A stretch of 9,109 bases of DNA from CAYOEZ01 sp964402955. Lineage in GTDB: Bacteria; Chloroflexota; DTOL01; DAOUCN01. Both the position numbers and the translations under genes were made by a program. How positions within the stretch are numbered: the stretch's first letter is position 1; every line of letters begins with the position of its first letter. Location of the stretch: contig CAYOEZ010000198.1 in the NCBI GenBank assembly GCA_964402955.1, forward strand, positions 1 to 9,109, written 5' to 3'. A model generated the notes under the pieces. The model saw nothing but the letters and a program-made list of their open reading frames with translations. It had not been told where the DNA came from and did no database searches. Below are positions 1 to 6,665 of the stretch, in pieces.

Positions 1-800
1 GTGAAGCGACGATCGCCGGTGCAGCCACAGGCGCAGCCATGACCGGCATGCGCCCCGTCGCCGAAATCATGTACGTCGACTTCACGCCGCTGGCGATGGA
101 TCAGCTTGCCAACCAGGCAGCCAAGAACCGCTACATGTTCGGCGGCAAGACGATGGTTCCCCTGACCATGCGCACCGAGGGCGGCACCGGCCGCGGCATT
201 GCGGCGCACCATTCGCAGAGCCTCGAGGCGCTGTGGATTCACTTCCCCGGCATCTACGTCGTTATGCCGTCCACACCCTACGACGCCAAGGGCCTGCTCA
301 AGACCTGTATCCGCGATGATAACCCGGTGATGTTCATCGAGCACAAAATGCTCTATGGCGAGCAGGGCCCCGTTCCCGAGGAAGAGTACCTCATCCCGCT
401 CGGCGTCGCCGATGTCAAGCGCACAGGCAAGGACGTGACCGTGATTGCCTATTCACGCATGGTGCAGGTTGCGCTGGAAGCAGCAGACATCATGGCCAAG
501 GAAGGCATCGAGATCGAGGTTGTTGACCCGCGCACGCTGAAGCCTTTGGACATGGACACGATTGTTGCATCAGTCAAGAAGACAGGGCGCGTCGTGTGCC
601 TGACCGAAGCATACCGCACCGGCAGCTTCGCCGCAGAAGTGGCGAGCCGCATCCAGGAGCAGGCGTTTGACTGGCTGGATGCACCCGTGCGTGTGCTGGG
701 CGCCGCCGACTGCCCGGTGCCCATGGCTGCGTCGTTGGAAAGCGCATCAGTTCCACGAGCGGCGGATGTGGTCGCCGCCGTACGCGAGGTGTTGGCATAA
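1..800 (+). CDS. 2-oxoacid dehydrogenase E1 component, beta subunit (5'-partial)
   Basis: This is the beta subunit of the thiamine-diphosphate E1 component of a pyruvate/acetoin/branched-chain 2-oxoacid dehydrogenase complex, a cytoplasmic enzyme that decarboxylates the substrate and passes the acyl group to E2. The reading frame is already open at base 3 and encodes family sequence (EATIAGAATGAAMTGMRPVAE) before the first ATG at 39, so the true start is off the left edge. About 265 residues are visible; family members are about 325, so roughly 60 are missing. Family signatures seen include AAHHSQSLEALW with the conserved active-site histidine region, VVMPSTPYDAKGLL, NPVMFIEHKMLYG, VIAYSRMV, DPRTLKPLD, and a C-terminal region matching the transketolase C domain (TEAYRTGSFAAEVA, PVPMAASLE). 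The TAA stop overlaps the E2 start by one base (TAATG), indicating translational coupling. The E1 alpha gene is probably just upstream, outside the window. Substrate specificity (pyruvate, acetoin or another 2-oxo compound) cannot be read from this subunit. Confidence 0.95.
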   Translation, partial: EATIAGAATGAAMTGMRPVAEIMYVDFTPLAMDQLANQAAKNRYMFGGKTMVPLTMRTEGGTGRGIAAHHSQSLEALWIHFPGIYVVMPSTPYDAKGLLKTCIRDDNPVMFIEHKMLYGEQGPVPEEEYLIPLGVADVKRTGKDVTVIAYSRMVQVALEAADIMAKEGIEIEVVDPRTLKPLDMDTIVASVKKTGRVVCLTEAYRTGSFAAEVASRIQEQAFDWLDAPVRVLGAADCPVPMAASLESASVPRAADVVAAVREVLA

Positions 801-2155
801 TGGCAACAGAAATCATCTTGCCTGCCCTGGGCGAGACAATGGACGAAGGGACCATCGCCCGCTGGACGGTGCAATCCGGCGGCCAGGTCAAGAAGGGCCA
901 GGTTATCGCTGAGGTCGAATCGAACAAGGCTGTGTTTGAGCTCGAGTCTCCCGCAACAGGGACGCTCATCATCGCCAAACCGGCCGGCGTCGCCATTCCC
1001 ATCCTGACGCTGATCGCCACCGTCTTTGCGCCAGGCGAGAGCGCTCCGTCCAGCACAGGCGCTGCGGAGGCAGCCAAGTCGCCGGCCACGCCGGCGGCCG
1101 CGCCTGAAGCGCAACCGTCTGCAATCGTTGCTGCACCCCAGGCAGTCGCCCAGGCCGCCGGCCGCCAGTTTGTGTCGCCACGTGCGCGGCGCGTGGCCGC
1201 TGAAAAACAGGTGGACGTCAGCCAGGTGAAGGGGAGCGGACCTGAGGGCCGCGTCGAGGAGCGCGATGTGCTTGCGTTCCTGGAGCAGCAGCCACGGCTC
1301 ACTCCCCTGGCCAAGAAGGTAGCCGCTGAAGCAGGCATCGCACCGGCAGAGCTTGGCGAGCCCCACGAGCGCGTCACCCGCGCCGATGTGGAACAGAAAG
1401 TCGCCCGGCCCGCTCCGGCTACCGCACCAGCGTCTGTTGTTGCCGCCCAGCCACCGACGGCAGCAGAAACCGTTGCGTCGATGGGCGTCGTGCGCCGCGT
1501 CATCGCCCAGCGCATGAGCCAGAGCTCGCAGACAGCCGCCAGCGTCACCCTGACAACCGAGCTCGATGTCACCGAGTTCGTGCGCCTGCGCGAGCAGATG
1601 AAACCGCGCGTCGAACAGCTAACCGGCGAATCGCTCTCCTACAATGTTTTGCTGGCCAAGCTGGCGGCCATTGCCCTGCGCGAGTTGCCCTACATGAACG
1701 CTCGCCTGGTTAACGATGAGATTCACACACTCCAGTCAGCCAACGTCGGCATCGCTATGGACACCGAGCGCGGTTTGATTGTGCCCGTGCTGCGCAGTGT
1801 GGAGAGCAAGGGACTGGTGGAGCTAACCAAAGAAGGCGCGACGTTGGCGAAGAAGGCACGCGCTGGCACGATGGCCGCCGATGACATGACAGGCGGCACG
1901 TTTACCATCACCAATCTCGGCGTCTACGGCATCGACGCTTTCACGCCGATCATCAACCTGCCCGAATGCGCCATACTGGGCGTTGGCCGCATCGCACAGA
2001 AGCCGGCCGTGTGGCAGGGAGAGATCGCCATCCGCCACATGCTCATGCTCAGCCTGACGTTCGACCATCGCCTCGTCGACGGCGCTCCGGCGGCGCGCTT
2101 CCTACAACGACTCAGCGAGCTGATCCAGAATCCGTACCTGGCGCTGCTCGCCTAA
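800..2155 (+). CDS. Dihydrolipoamide acyltransferase, E2 component of a 2-oxoacid dehydrogenase complex
   Basis: This is the core E2 subunit, which takes the acyl group from E1 on a swinging lipoyl arm and transfers it to CoA. The 451 residues divide as follows. A lipoyl domain at about 2-78 has the lipoylated lysine K43 in EVESNKAVFE. An Ala/Pro-rich linker runs about 80-122. A good peripheral subunit-binding domain lies at about 126-162 (SPRARRVAAEK, then GSGPEGRVEERDV). A second, shortened copy is at about 167-201 (LTPLAKKVAAEAG, then ERVTRADVEQ). After another Ala/Pro linker, the catalytic domain spans about 228-451 with FDHRLVDG giving H423 and D427, the expected catalytic pair. The ATG at 800 overlaps the E1 beta stop and has GAGGT nine bases upstream. 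Length is normal for a one-lipoyl E2. No E3 (lipoamide dehydrogenase) gene follows, so E3 must be elsewhere. The acyl specificity is not clear; acetyl is the default guess. Confidence 0.95.
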   Translation: MATEIILPALGETMDEGTIARWTVQSGGQVKKGQVIAEVESNKAVFELESPATGTLIIAKPAGVAIPILTLIATVFAPGESAPSSTGAAEAAKSPATPAAAPEAQPSAIVAAPQAVAQAAGRQFVSPRARRVAAEKQVDVSQVKGSGPEGRVEERDVLAFLEQQPRLTPLAKKVAAEAGIAPAELGEPHERVTRADVEQKVARPAPATAPASVVAAQPPTAAETVASMGVVRRVIAQRMSQSSQTAASVTLTTELDVTEFVRLREQMKPRVEQLTGESLSYNVLLAKLAAIALRELPYMNARLVNDEIHTLQSANVGIAMDTERGLIVPVLRSVESKGLVELTKEGATLAKKARAGTMAADDMTGGTFTITNLGVYGIDAFTPIINLPECAILGVGRIAQKPAVWQGEIAIRHMLMLSLTFDHRLVDGAPAARFLQRLSELIQNPYLALLA

Positions 2156-2184
2156 CGACACAGCCCGCTCAGCGCAGGGCGAAC

Positions 2185-2240
2185 ATCAGGCAATTCATCG
2201 CCGCATGGTCTCGACGACAAGCGCTGGTGAGTTGCCTGAT
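2185..2240. repeat. Perfect 9-bp inverted repeat in the E2-epimerase gap
   Basis: ATCAGGCAA at 2185-2193 is the exact reverse complement of TTGCCTGAT at 2232-2240, with a 38-base spacer. The half-site centres are 47 bases apart. It sits 72 bases upstream of the preferred epimerase start, where a regulator could bind two separated half-sites or where an mRNA stem could form. A chance match of this size is possible in 157 bases, so the function is only inferred. Confidence 0.4.
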
Positions 2241-2297
2241 TGCTACCCGCTCCTTTCACTGTGCTGCGGCTATTCTCAAGCAGTCTCATTCTGCCCT

Positions 2298-2304
2298 AGA
2301 AGGA
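2298..2304 (+). promoter_or_regulatory. Ribosome binding site that sets the epimerase start
   Basis: AGAAGGA lies 8 bases before the ATG at 2313. It runs into the alternative in-frame ATG at 2304 with no spacing, and the in-frame ATG at 2205 has no comparable site. This favours 2313 as the true start. Confidence 0.75.
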
Positions 2305-2312
2305 TGGCAACG

Positions 2313-4022
2313 ATGGATACCACATTCGGACGGTCGCACATCCAGTTCAAGGGCGCCTGGTTCGAGACGGCGCGCCGCCAGGGGCGAGATGTCATCATCG
2401 TCCACGGCCCCATTCCCACCGGAACAGGACTCAGCCACGGGGTCGCCGCCGGGCAGGAGACGGTGTTCCCGGCCAGCTATGAGAATATGCTCGCCTGGGA
2501 ACGCACACTCGCGCCCCAACGCAAGCTCATTGCCATCAACCAGAGTGGATTTCCCCACGGCTTCGGCGCCGGCAACCGCATGGTCCTGGCGCAGAAAGAC
2601 CTGGCCGATCTGACTGATCAGACAACGTTTGCAGGCTGGGACGGCATCTACCGCGGCATGCTGCGCTCAGCCGCGCCGTTCTGGTTCATCCAACAATCGA
2701 TCGTGCGTGAGCTGATTCCCGACGGGGTTGACGCGAAGGCCTACCCGGGCATCGGCCACACTGGTGGCTACGGCCCGCGCGAATTCCTGCGCGCCGGTCT
2801 CTTTGCCTACGCCAGCCAGGGCGGCTATGGCGACGGCGTGCTGCCCATCGGGGCCGACGCCGATCATGCCATCATCACCGGCTTCGACGAGGAATCGCTG
2901 CAACGCTCCGTGGCGTTCAACAAGCTGGCGATGACAGAGTCGAGCGACTACACGAAATATACCGTTGACACCAGCCATCTCTTCGACTTTCCGGTGCAGA
3001 TCGGCGACTCCGGCAAGGAGAAGCTGGCAGCAGCATTTGCCGGACGGCGCTTTCAGGTCGAGAACATCGTGCCCGGTCGCCCTGGCTATGACATCGTGTT
3101 CGACGACGATGAGATTGAGTTGCTTGGCCACAAGTACTGGCAGGCATGCGCAGTGCACAAAGACCTCTATGACTATGCGCTGGCGCTGCGCGCGGGCCGG
3201 CCGTTCGACTACGAACTTTCGCTCGACGAAACGCCACAGCCGACGCCGCCGCGCGACCTCCTGTTCTACATGGTCTTGCTGCAAGACGTCATGGACGTCC
3301 CGGCCGGCGGCGTTGCCTCGGCCGGCCCCAACATCGGGTTCATCAAGCGCCATGACTTTAAGGGCGACCTGCAAAACGAGTTGCTACCTCAGGTCGAGGC
3401 CTGCGCCAGCATGCTGCGTCACTTTGGAGCGATGCTATCTGTGCATTCTGCGGACGGCGTGCGCGCCGCCACCGGCAAAGGGTCAGGCGTGGACGCCGTG
3501 CTGCTGCAAACGACAGGCGGAAAGGTCGAGCTCAAGGTTGCCGACGTCTATCAGGAAGTGCTGTGGGAAGTGCTGGCGGCGTCGCCGGACAAAGCGGAGC
3601 GCGAGGTATTCCTCGAATCATGGCGGCGCACCTACGAGGCGGCAAAGACGCTGGGCGAGCTATACCAGAGCGAGTTGGCGGGAATGCAGATGCCCGATGT
3701 CCAGCGCATGCTGGCGTCGGCTGAAGGCAAACAGCGTCTAGTCGAGCAGCGCGGCGAGGCTGCGCTGAGCCTGGCGCAGGCCACTGTTGGCTATGGGCTG
3801 CCGGTATTCCGCTTGGCCGCACAGCTTGCGCCCATAACTGATCCGGCCAGTCCCGATCCGACCAAAGAGCTTTTCCGCCGCTTTATGTTCCTCACCTACC
3901 GGCCGCTGCGCCCGCACATCTTCCGCACGATGACGCACGACGGATGGGAACGGCTGGCGGCGGCGCTGGAAGAGGCTACGATGGTCCGGCTGCGGGCGAT
4001 GAATTGGACGAAGAAGGAATGA
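2313..4022 (+). CDS. Tagaturonate epimerase (UxaE) family protein, divergent
   Basis: I assign this 569-residue protein to the UxaE family, whose Thermotoga maritima founder interconverts D-tagaturonate and D-fructuronate at C4 during hexuronate catabolism. The match is from remembered motifs, in order: GFGAGNRMVLA (83-93), resembling the family GFGDRLGLA; GADADH (180-185) followed by YTVDTSHL (216-223), as in family GADADH...FTIDPSDH; GPNIGFIKR (338-346); LSVHSADG (375-382) where the family has LSIHSGSDK; and TTGGKVELKVADVYQEVLW (400-418), where the family has TGGRFHVKTAGTSWLEAL. The substitutions near the last two motifs suggest a different substrate. Length exceeds what I recall for T. maritima UxaE (about 480), the excess being at least partly a helical C-terminal tail after about 465. 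There is no signal peptide or membrane segment, so it should be cytoplasmic. The start at 2313 is chosen on the ribosome binding site; 2304 and 2205 are alternatives. The SDR gene begins 2 bases after the stop, so the two are almost certainly co-transcribed. Confidence 0.65.
   Translation: MDTTFGRSHIQFKGAWFETARRQGRDVIIVHGPIPTGTGLSHGVAAGQETVFPASYENMLAWERTLAPQRKLIAINQSGFPHGFGAGNRMVLAQKDLADLTDQTTFAGWDGIYRGMLRSAAPFWFIQQSIVRELIPDGVDAKAYPGIGHTGGYGPREFLRAGLFAYASQGGYGDGVLPIGADADHAIITGFDEESLQRSVAFNKLAMTESSDYTKYTVDTSHLFDFPVQIGDSGKEKLAAAFAGRRFQVENIVPGRPGYDIVFDDDEIELLGHKYWQACAVHKDLYDYALALRAGRPFDYELSLDETPQPTPPRDLLFYMVLLQDVMDVPAGGVASAGPNIGFIKRHDFKGDLQNELLPQVEACASMLRHFGAMLSVHSADGVRAATGKGSGVDAVLLQTTGGKVELKVADVYQEVLWEVLAASPDKAEREVFLESWRRTYEAAKTLGELYQSELAGMQMPDVQRMLASAEGKQRLVEQRGEAALSLAQATVGYGLPVFRLAAQLAPITDPASPDPTKELFRRFMFLTYRPLRPHIFRTMTHDGWERLAAALEEATMVRLRAMNWTKKE
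4012..4018 (+). promoter_or_regulatory. Ribosome binding site that sets the SDR start
   Basis: AGAAGGA, identical to the site in front of the epimerase gene, lies inside the last codons of that gene and 6 bases before the ATG at 4025. The ATG at 4019 directly abuts it and the ATG at 4031 is 12 bases away, so 4025 is preferred. Confidence 0.75.
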
Positions 4023-4024
4023 TC

Positions 4025-4774
4025 ATGGACATGCGCGGTCAGGTAGCGATCGTGACGGGCGGGGGCAGTGGCATCGGGCGCGCTGTCTGCCTGAGGCTGG
4101 CGCAGCGCGGCGTAAAGGTCGCCGTCGCTGACATCCGCATCGATCAGGCCGAAAGCGTGGAGGAAGAGGTGCGATCCGCCGGCAGCGAAGGACTTGCTTG
4201 CCGGGTCAACGTCGCGGCCAGCAGCGACATCGAACAGACCGTGCGGCAGGTGCGCGAGCATTTCGGGCGCATCGATATTCTCATCAACTGCGCAGGCATC
4301 TATCAGATTGGCCCCATCACGCAGATCAGCGAGAGCGACTGGGATCGCATGCTTGACATAAACTTGAAGGGCGTTTTCCTGTTCTGCAAGGCAGTTGTAC
4401 CGGTCATGCAGGAGCAGGGCGGGGGAGTGATCGTCAACACGTCGTCGATCTCAGGGCGAACCAAGTCGACGCTGGCCGGAGTCAACTACGTCGCAGCAAA
4501 GGCAGGCATCATCGGCCTGACGATGTGCCTGGCCAACCAACTGGCCGCGCAGGGCATCCGTGTCAACGCGGTTGCGCCGGGTACGACCGACACGCCCATG
4601 ACGAGCGCTCTGTTCACTCCAGAGGACGCGGCGCGCTTCTGCACCCAGATTCCGCTGGGCCGCATGGGCACGGCCGACGAGATCGCCGCCGCGGTTGTCT
4701 TTCTGGCGTCGCCCGACGCCTCGTTCATCACCGGCGAGACGCTCAACGTCAACGGCGGCGCGTTTATGGTCTAG
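4025..4774 (+). CDS. Short-chain dehydrogenase/reductase (classical SDR)
   Basis: This is a classical SDR oxidoreductase of 249 residues, the usual family length, expected to be a cytoplasmic tetramer that interconverts an alcohol and a ketone. The Rossmann cofactor motif TGGGSGIG is at 11-18. D36 at the end of the second strand (VADIR) favours NAD(H) over NADP(H). NCAG at 88-91 is the structural NNAG-type motif. Catalytic residues are N113 (DINLKG), S141 (NTSSISG), Y155 and K159 (YVAAK). The C-terminus GETLNVNGGAFMV matches the family ending. Many such proteins are annotated as 3-oxoacyl-ACP reductase or glucose dehydrogenase; with no fatty-acid genes nearby and a sugar-acid epimerase directly upstream, a polyol, keto-sugar or sugar-acid substrate is more likely, but this is inference. 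The longer frame reaching back to 3944 overlaps the epimerase gene and is not needed. The stop lies on the shared CTAG with the convergent GH20 gene. Confidence 0.92.
   Translation: MDMRGQVAIVTGGGSGIGRAVCLRLAQRGVKVAVADIRIDQAESVEEEVRSAGSEGLACRVNVAASSDIEQTVRQVREHFGRIDILINCAGIYQIGPITQISESDWDRMLDINLKGVFLFCKAVVPVMQEQGGGVIVNTSSISGRTKSTLAGVNYVAAKAGIIGLTMCLANQLAAQGIRVNAVAPGTTDTPMTSALFTPEDAARFCTQIPLGRMGTADEIAAAVVFLASPDASFITGETLNVNGGAFMV
4771..4774. other. CTAG shared by two convergent stop codons
   Basis: The palindrome CTAG provides TAG at 4772-4774 for the plus-strand SDR gene and TAG (reading 4773 down to 4771) for the minus-strand GH20 gene, so the two coding regions overlap by 4 bases. There is no intergenic space for a bidirectional terminator at this junction. 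Confidence 0.9.
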
Positions 4775-6618
4775 CACGGATAGCTATCGAACGGATACCA
4801 GCCATAGTCGGCGCGGGCCTTGTCGAAGCGCGCCACGCTGTCGCCCAAGCCACCGGAGCGATTGCGGGCCAGCCACAGACGAGCGTATTCCTGGATGATA
4901 CCCAGCATGTCGAGATCGAGCTCCCGGCGCAGATCAAACGTAGCGGCAGGATCAGGGCTGAGGGCGAGGATGCCGCGCCGGCAGGCATGGCGCATGATAC
5001 GCGCCGTATTGCGGTACTCATCCTTGATCAGAGCTGCGTCAGGACGCTGCAGTTGCACCGAGTCGAGGGGGGCGATGGCAGCGTCGATGGCGACCAACAG
5101 CCGCTCATAGTCGGCAACGCTCATGCCCGGGTATTTGCTTGTGATCATATCGAGTCGTGTCTGCAAAACGCGATAGAGGATATAGCGGTTGCCGGCGGGC
5201 TTGTCGATCAGCTTGTAGACATTGCCCAGATCGTGGGCGACCTGTCCCATCACACCGCTGTTATCCCCGAAGGCATAGACGCTGGCCAGGCGCGCCATAT
5301 CCAGCGCACGGTTGCTCTCGACCGACCAGGAATACGCTGCGCCGGCGGCGAATGGCAGGTAGCTCACCGGCAGCACCTGCCAGTGTCCCCGGTCGCCCCA
5401 GTCAGTGTTCAGGTAGCCGATGGCGCCGTTCTTGACGCCGTTTTCGGCAGCGCTGAGCATATTGGCCAGGGCGTTGTCGGTGTGCCCGGCCAGGCTCTGC
5501 CAGGATGAGGTGCCGGGACAGGTGTAGAAAGGGATGCCCGACGCGGCGAATCTGGCGCCGTGTTCGGCGAACGGATGATTGGCGCCATAGCCCCATTCCA
5601 GGGCGATCGTGTCTTTGGGCAGCTCAGGGATCAGCTCAGGGTGCTTCATAATGATGTCGCCCCAGAACATCATGGTGCTGCCGCGAGCCTTCACTTCACG
5701 GTAGATGCCAAGCAGGAAGTCCAGATACACACGCCCCGCGCCACGCCGCTCGCACTCGGCCTTGCTTCGTCCCTGGCCGACTTGCGTCTCGTCGCAGCCG
5801 ACGTTGAACAGCGGGCTGGAGAAGTGAGGGAGAAGCTCATCGAAGAGGGTCGCCACAAACGGCAAACTGCCCGCATCGGTGGGGCACAGCGTCATCTTGG
5901 GCTCGACGCCCTCGCCCAACGCTGCGAAGCGAGGATGAATCAGCCACTTCTCGACGTGGCCGAACGAGTTCTGGTTAGGCACAAGCTCGACATAACGTTG
6001 ACGACAGTAGGCGTCTAGTTCGATGATCTCTTCGCCGCTGATGGCTGATGCGTTTGCCCACACCTCGGGATAGGCGCGGTAGGCAAAGGTGTGTTCGGTG
6101 TAGAGCTGCACCTGGTTGATCTTCCAGGTCGCGAGCAAGTCTACGAGCGCGTACAGGGTGTCCATCGTGGGCACTTTATCACGGCTGACGTCCAGCATTA
6201 CGCCGCGTGCCGGGAAGTCCGGCCAGTCAGAGACGGTCAGGCAGGGCAGCCAGCGCCCGCACTGGCCAACGAGCTGCTGCAATGTGCAGACGGCATAGAA
6301 GAGTCCTGCTTCGTCGTGTGCGACGACCTCGATGCCCGCCGGGGAGATCGTGAGGCGGTATCCCTGCGCATGCCTGACGCCGGACGCCGCGATGCGTAGA
6401 GTGCAGGCGACAGAGGTGGCGGGCGTAGCCGGGCTGGCGACAAACTGCCAGGTCACGCCAACAGCGCGCAGGGAAGCCTGCAGTCGCTGCACCGTGAACA
6501 GCACAGCGGACGGACTGCTCACGTCAAGCAGAATGAGCTGCCCGTCGGCCAGAGCCACTGATCCACCAACCATGTCCAGGTGTCGGGGTGTGGGCAGAAG
6601 CAGCAAATCCTGTGACAT
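4771..6618 (-). CDS. GH20 beta-N-acetylglucosaminidase, GcnA-like
   Basis: This is a glycoside hydrolase family 20 exo-enzyme that removes terminal beta-linked GlcNAc (possibly GalNAc) by substrate-assisted catalysis. It has 615 residues, close to the GcnA/BhsA subgroup (about 625). The N-terminal GH20b-type domain, about 5-130, begins LLLLPTPRHL. The TIM-barrel starts at RGVMLDVSRDKVP (138-150) and ends around 440. The catalytic D276-E277 pair lies in FNVGCDETQVGQG, where the aspartate orients the substrate acetamido group and the glutamate is the acid/base. EWGYG (341-345) and YLNTDWGDRGHW (402-413) match the GcnA-like barrel strands lining the -1 site. The remaining C-terminal part (about 450-615) is helical. 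No signal peptide or membrane anchor is present, so it probably acts in the cytoplasm on imported oligosaccharides. The start has a strong AGGAGGG site 8 bases upstream. It follows the GH2 gene by 47 bases on the same strand, suggesting one transcript. GH20 membership is firm; the exact sugar preference is not. Confidence 0.9.
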   Translation of the reverse strand: MSQDLLLLPTPRHLDMVGGSVALADGQLILLDVSSPSAVLFTVQRLQASLRAVGVTWQFVASPATPATSVACTLRIAASGVRHAQGYRLTISPAGIEVVAHDEAGLFYAVCTLQQLVGQCGRWLPCLTVSDWPDFPARGVMLDVSRDKVPTMDTLYALVDLLATWKINQVQLYTEHTFAYRAYPEVWANASAISGEEIIELDAYCRQRYVELVPNQNSFGHVEKWLIHPRFAALGEGVEPKMTLCPTDAGSLPFVATLFDELLPHFSSPLFNVGCDETQVGQGRSKAECERRGAGRVYLDFLLGIYREVKARGSTMMFWGDIIMKHPELIPELPKDTIALEWGYGANHPFAEHGARFAASGIPFYTCPGTSSWQSLAGHTDNALANMLSAAENGVKNGAIGYLNTDWGDRGHWQVLPVSYLPFAAGAAYSWSVESNRALDMARLASVYAFGDNSGVMGQVAHDLGNVYKLIDKPAGNRYILYRVLQTRLDMITSKYPGMSVADYERLLVAIDAAIAPLDSVQLQRPDAALIKDEYRNTARIMRHACRRGILALSPDPAATFDLRRELDLDMLGIIQEYARLWLARNRSGGLGDSVARFDKARADYGWYPFDSYPC

Positions 6619-6626
6619 CGGGTGTA

Positions 6627-6633
6627 CCCTCCT
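6627..6633 (-). promoter_or_regulatory. Strong ribosome binding site of the GH20 gene
   Basis: Read on the minus strand this is AGGAGGG, 8 bases before the ATG at 6618-6616. It lies in the 47-base GH2-GH20 gap, which shows no hairpin with a T-run. This supports the start and co-transcription with independent translation initiation. Confidence 0.8.
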
Positions 6634-6665
6634 ATCGTCTGTGGGCTAATTGAACCAGAAATCTG

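Larger units (their letters stand above)
2156..2312. other. Intergenic leader between the E2 and epimerase genes
   Basis: This 157-base stretch is the only sizeable gap on the plus strand. It contains a perfect 9-bp inverted repeat (see the separate entry) and ends in the AGAAGGA ribosome binding site of the next gene. A TATTCT hexamer at 2271-2276 resembles a -10 box but has no matching -35 at the right distance, so I do not call a promoter. There is no hairpin followed by a T-run, so no intrinsic terminator is visible after the E2 gene, and read-through from E1/E2 into the epimerase gene remains possible. Confidence 0.6.

Noticed and set aside
449..1572. Long minus-strand open frames (449-1366 and 574-1572)
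   Set aside because: They lie antisense to E1 beta/E2, whose protein motifs are unmistakable, and their translations are low-complexity Arg/Ala/Ser-rich, as expected from high-GC shadow frames.
2163..2180. GCCC...GGGC pairing after the E2 stop as a terminator
   Set aside because: The stem is only about 4 bp with a 10-base loop and no following T-run.
2205..2207. ATG at 2205 as the epimerase start
   Set aside because: It has no good ribosome binding site, lies between the inverted-repeat arms, and adds 36 Cys/Leu-rich residues with no family match; 2313 has AGAAGGA at ideal spacing.
2271..2276. TATTCT as a -10 promoter element
   Set aside because: The sequence 17 bases upstream (CGCTCC) is not a -35, and the only TTG-type hexamer (2232) is 33 bases away.
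1966..2613. Plus-strand open frame of 215 codons spanning the E2-epimerase gap
   Set aside because: It overlaps both genes out of frame, has no family motifs and an Arg/Ser/Pro-biased composition.
4525..5508. Plus-strand frame of 327 codons across the SDR-GH20 junction
   Set aside because: It is out of frame with the SDR and antisense to GH20; no recognisable domain.
5621..5641. Tandem AGCTCAGGG repeat in the GH20 gene
   Set aside because: It simply encodes the repeated PEL of PELIPEL within the GH20 barrel; two copies are not a functional repeat array.
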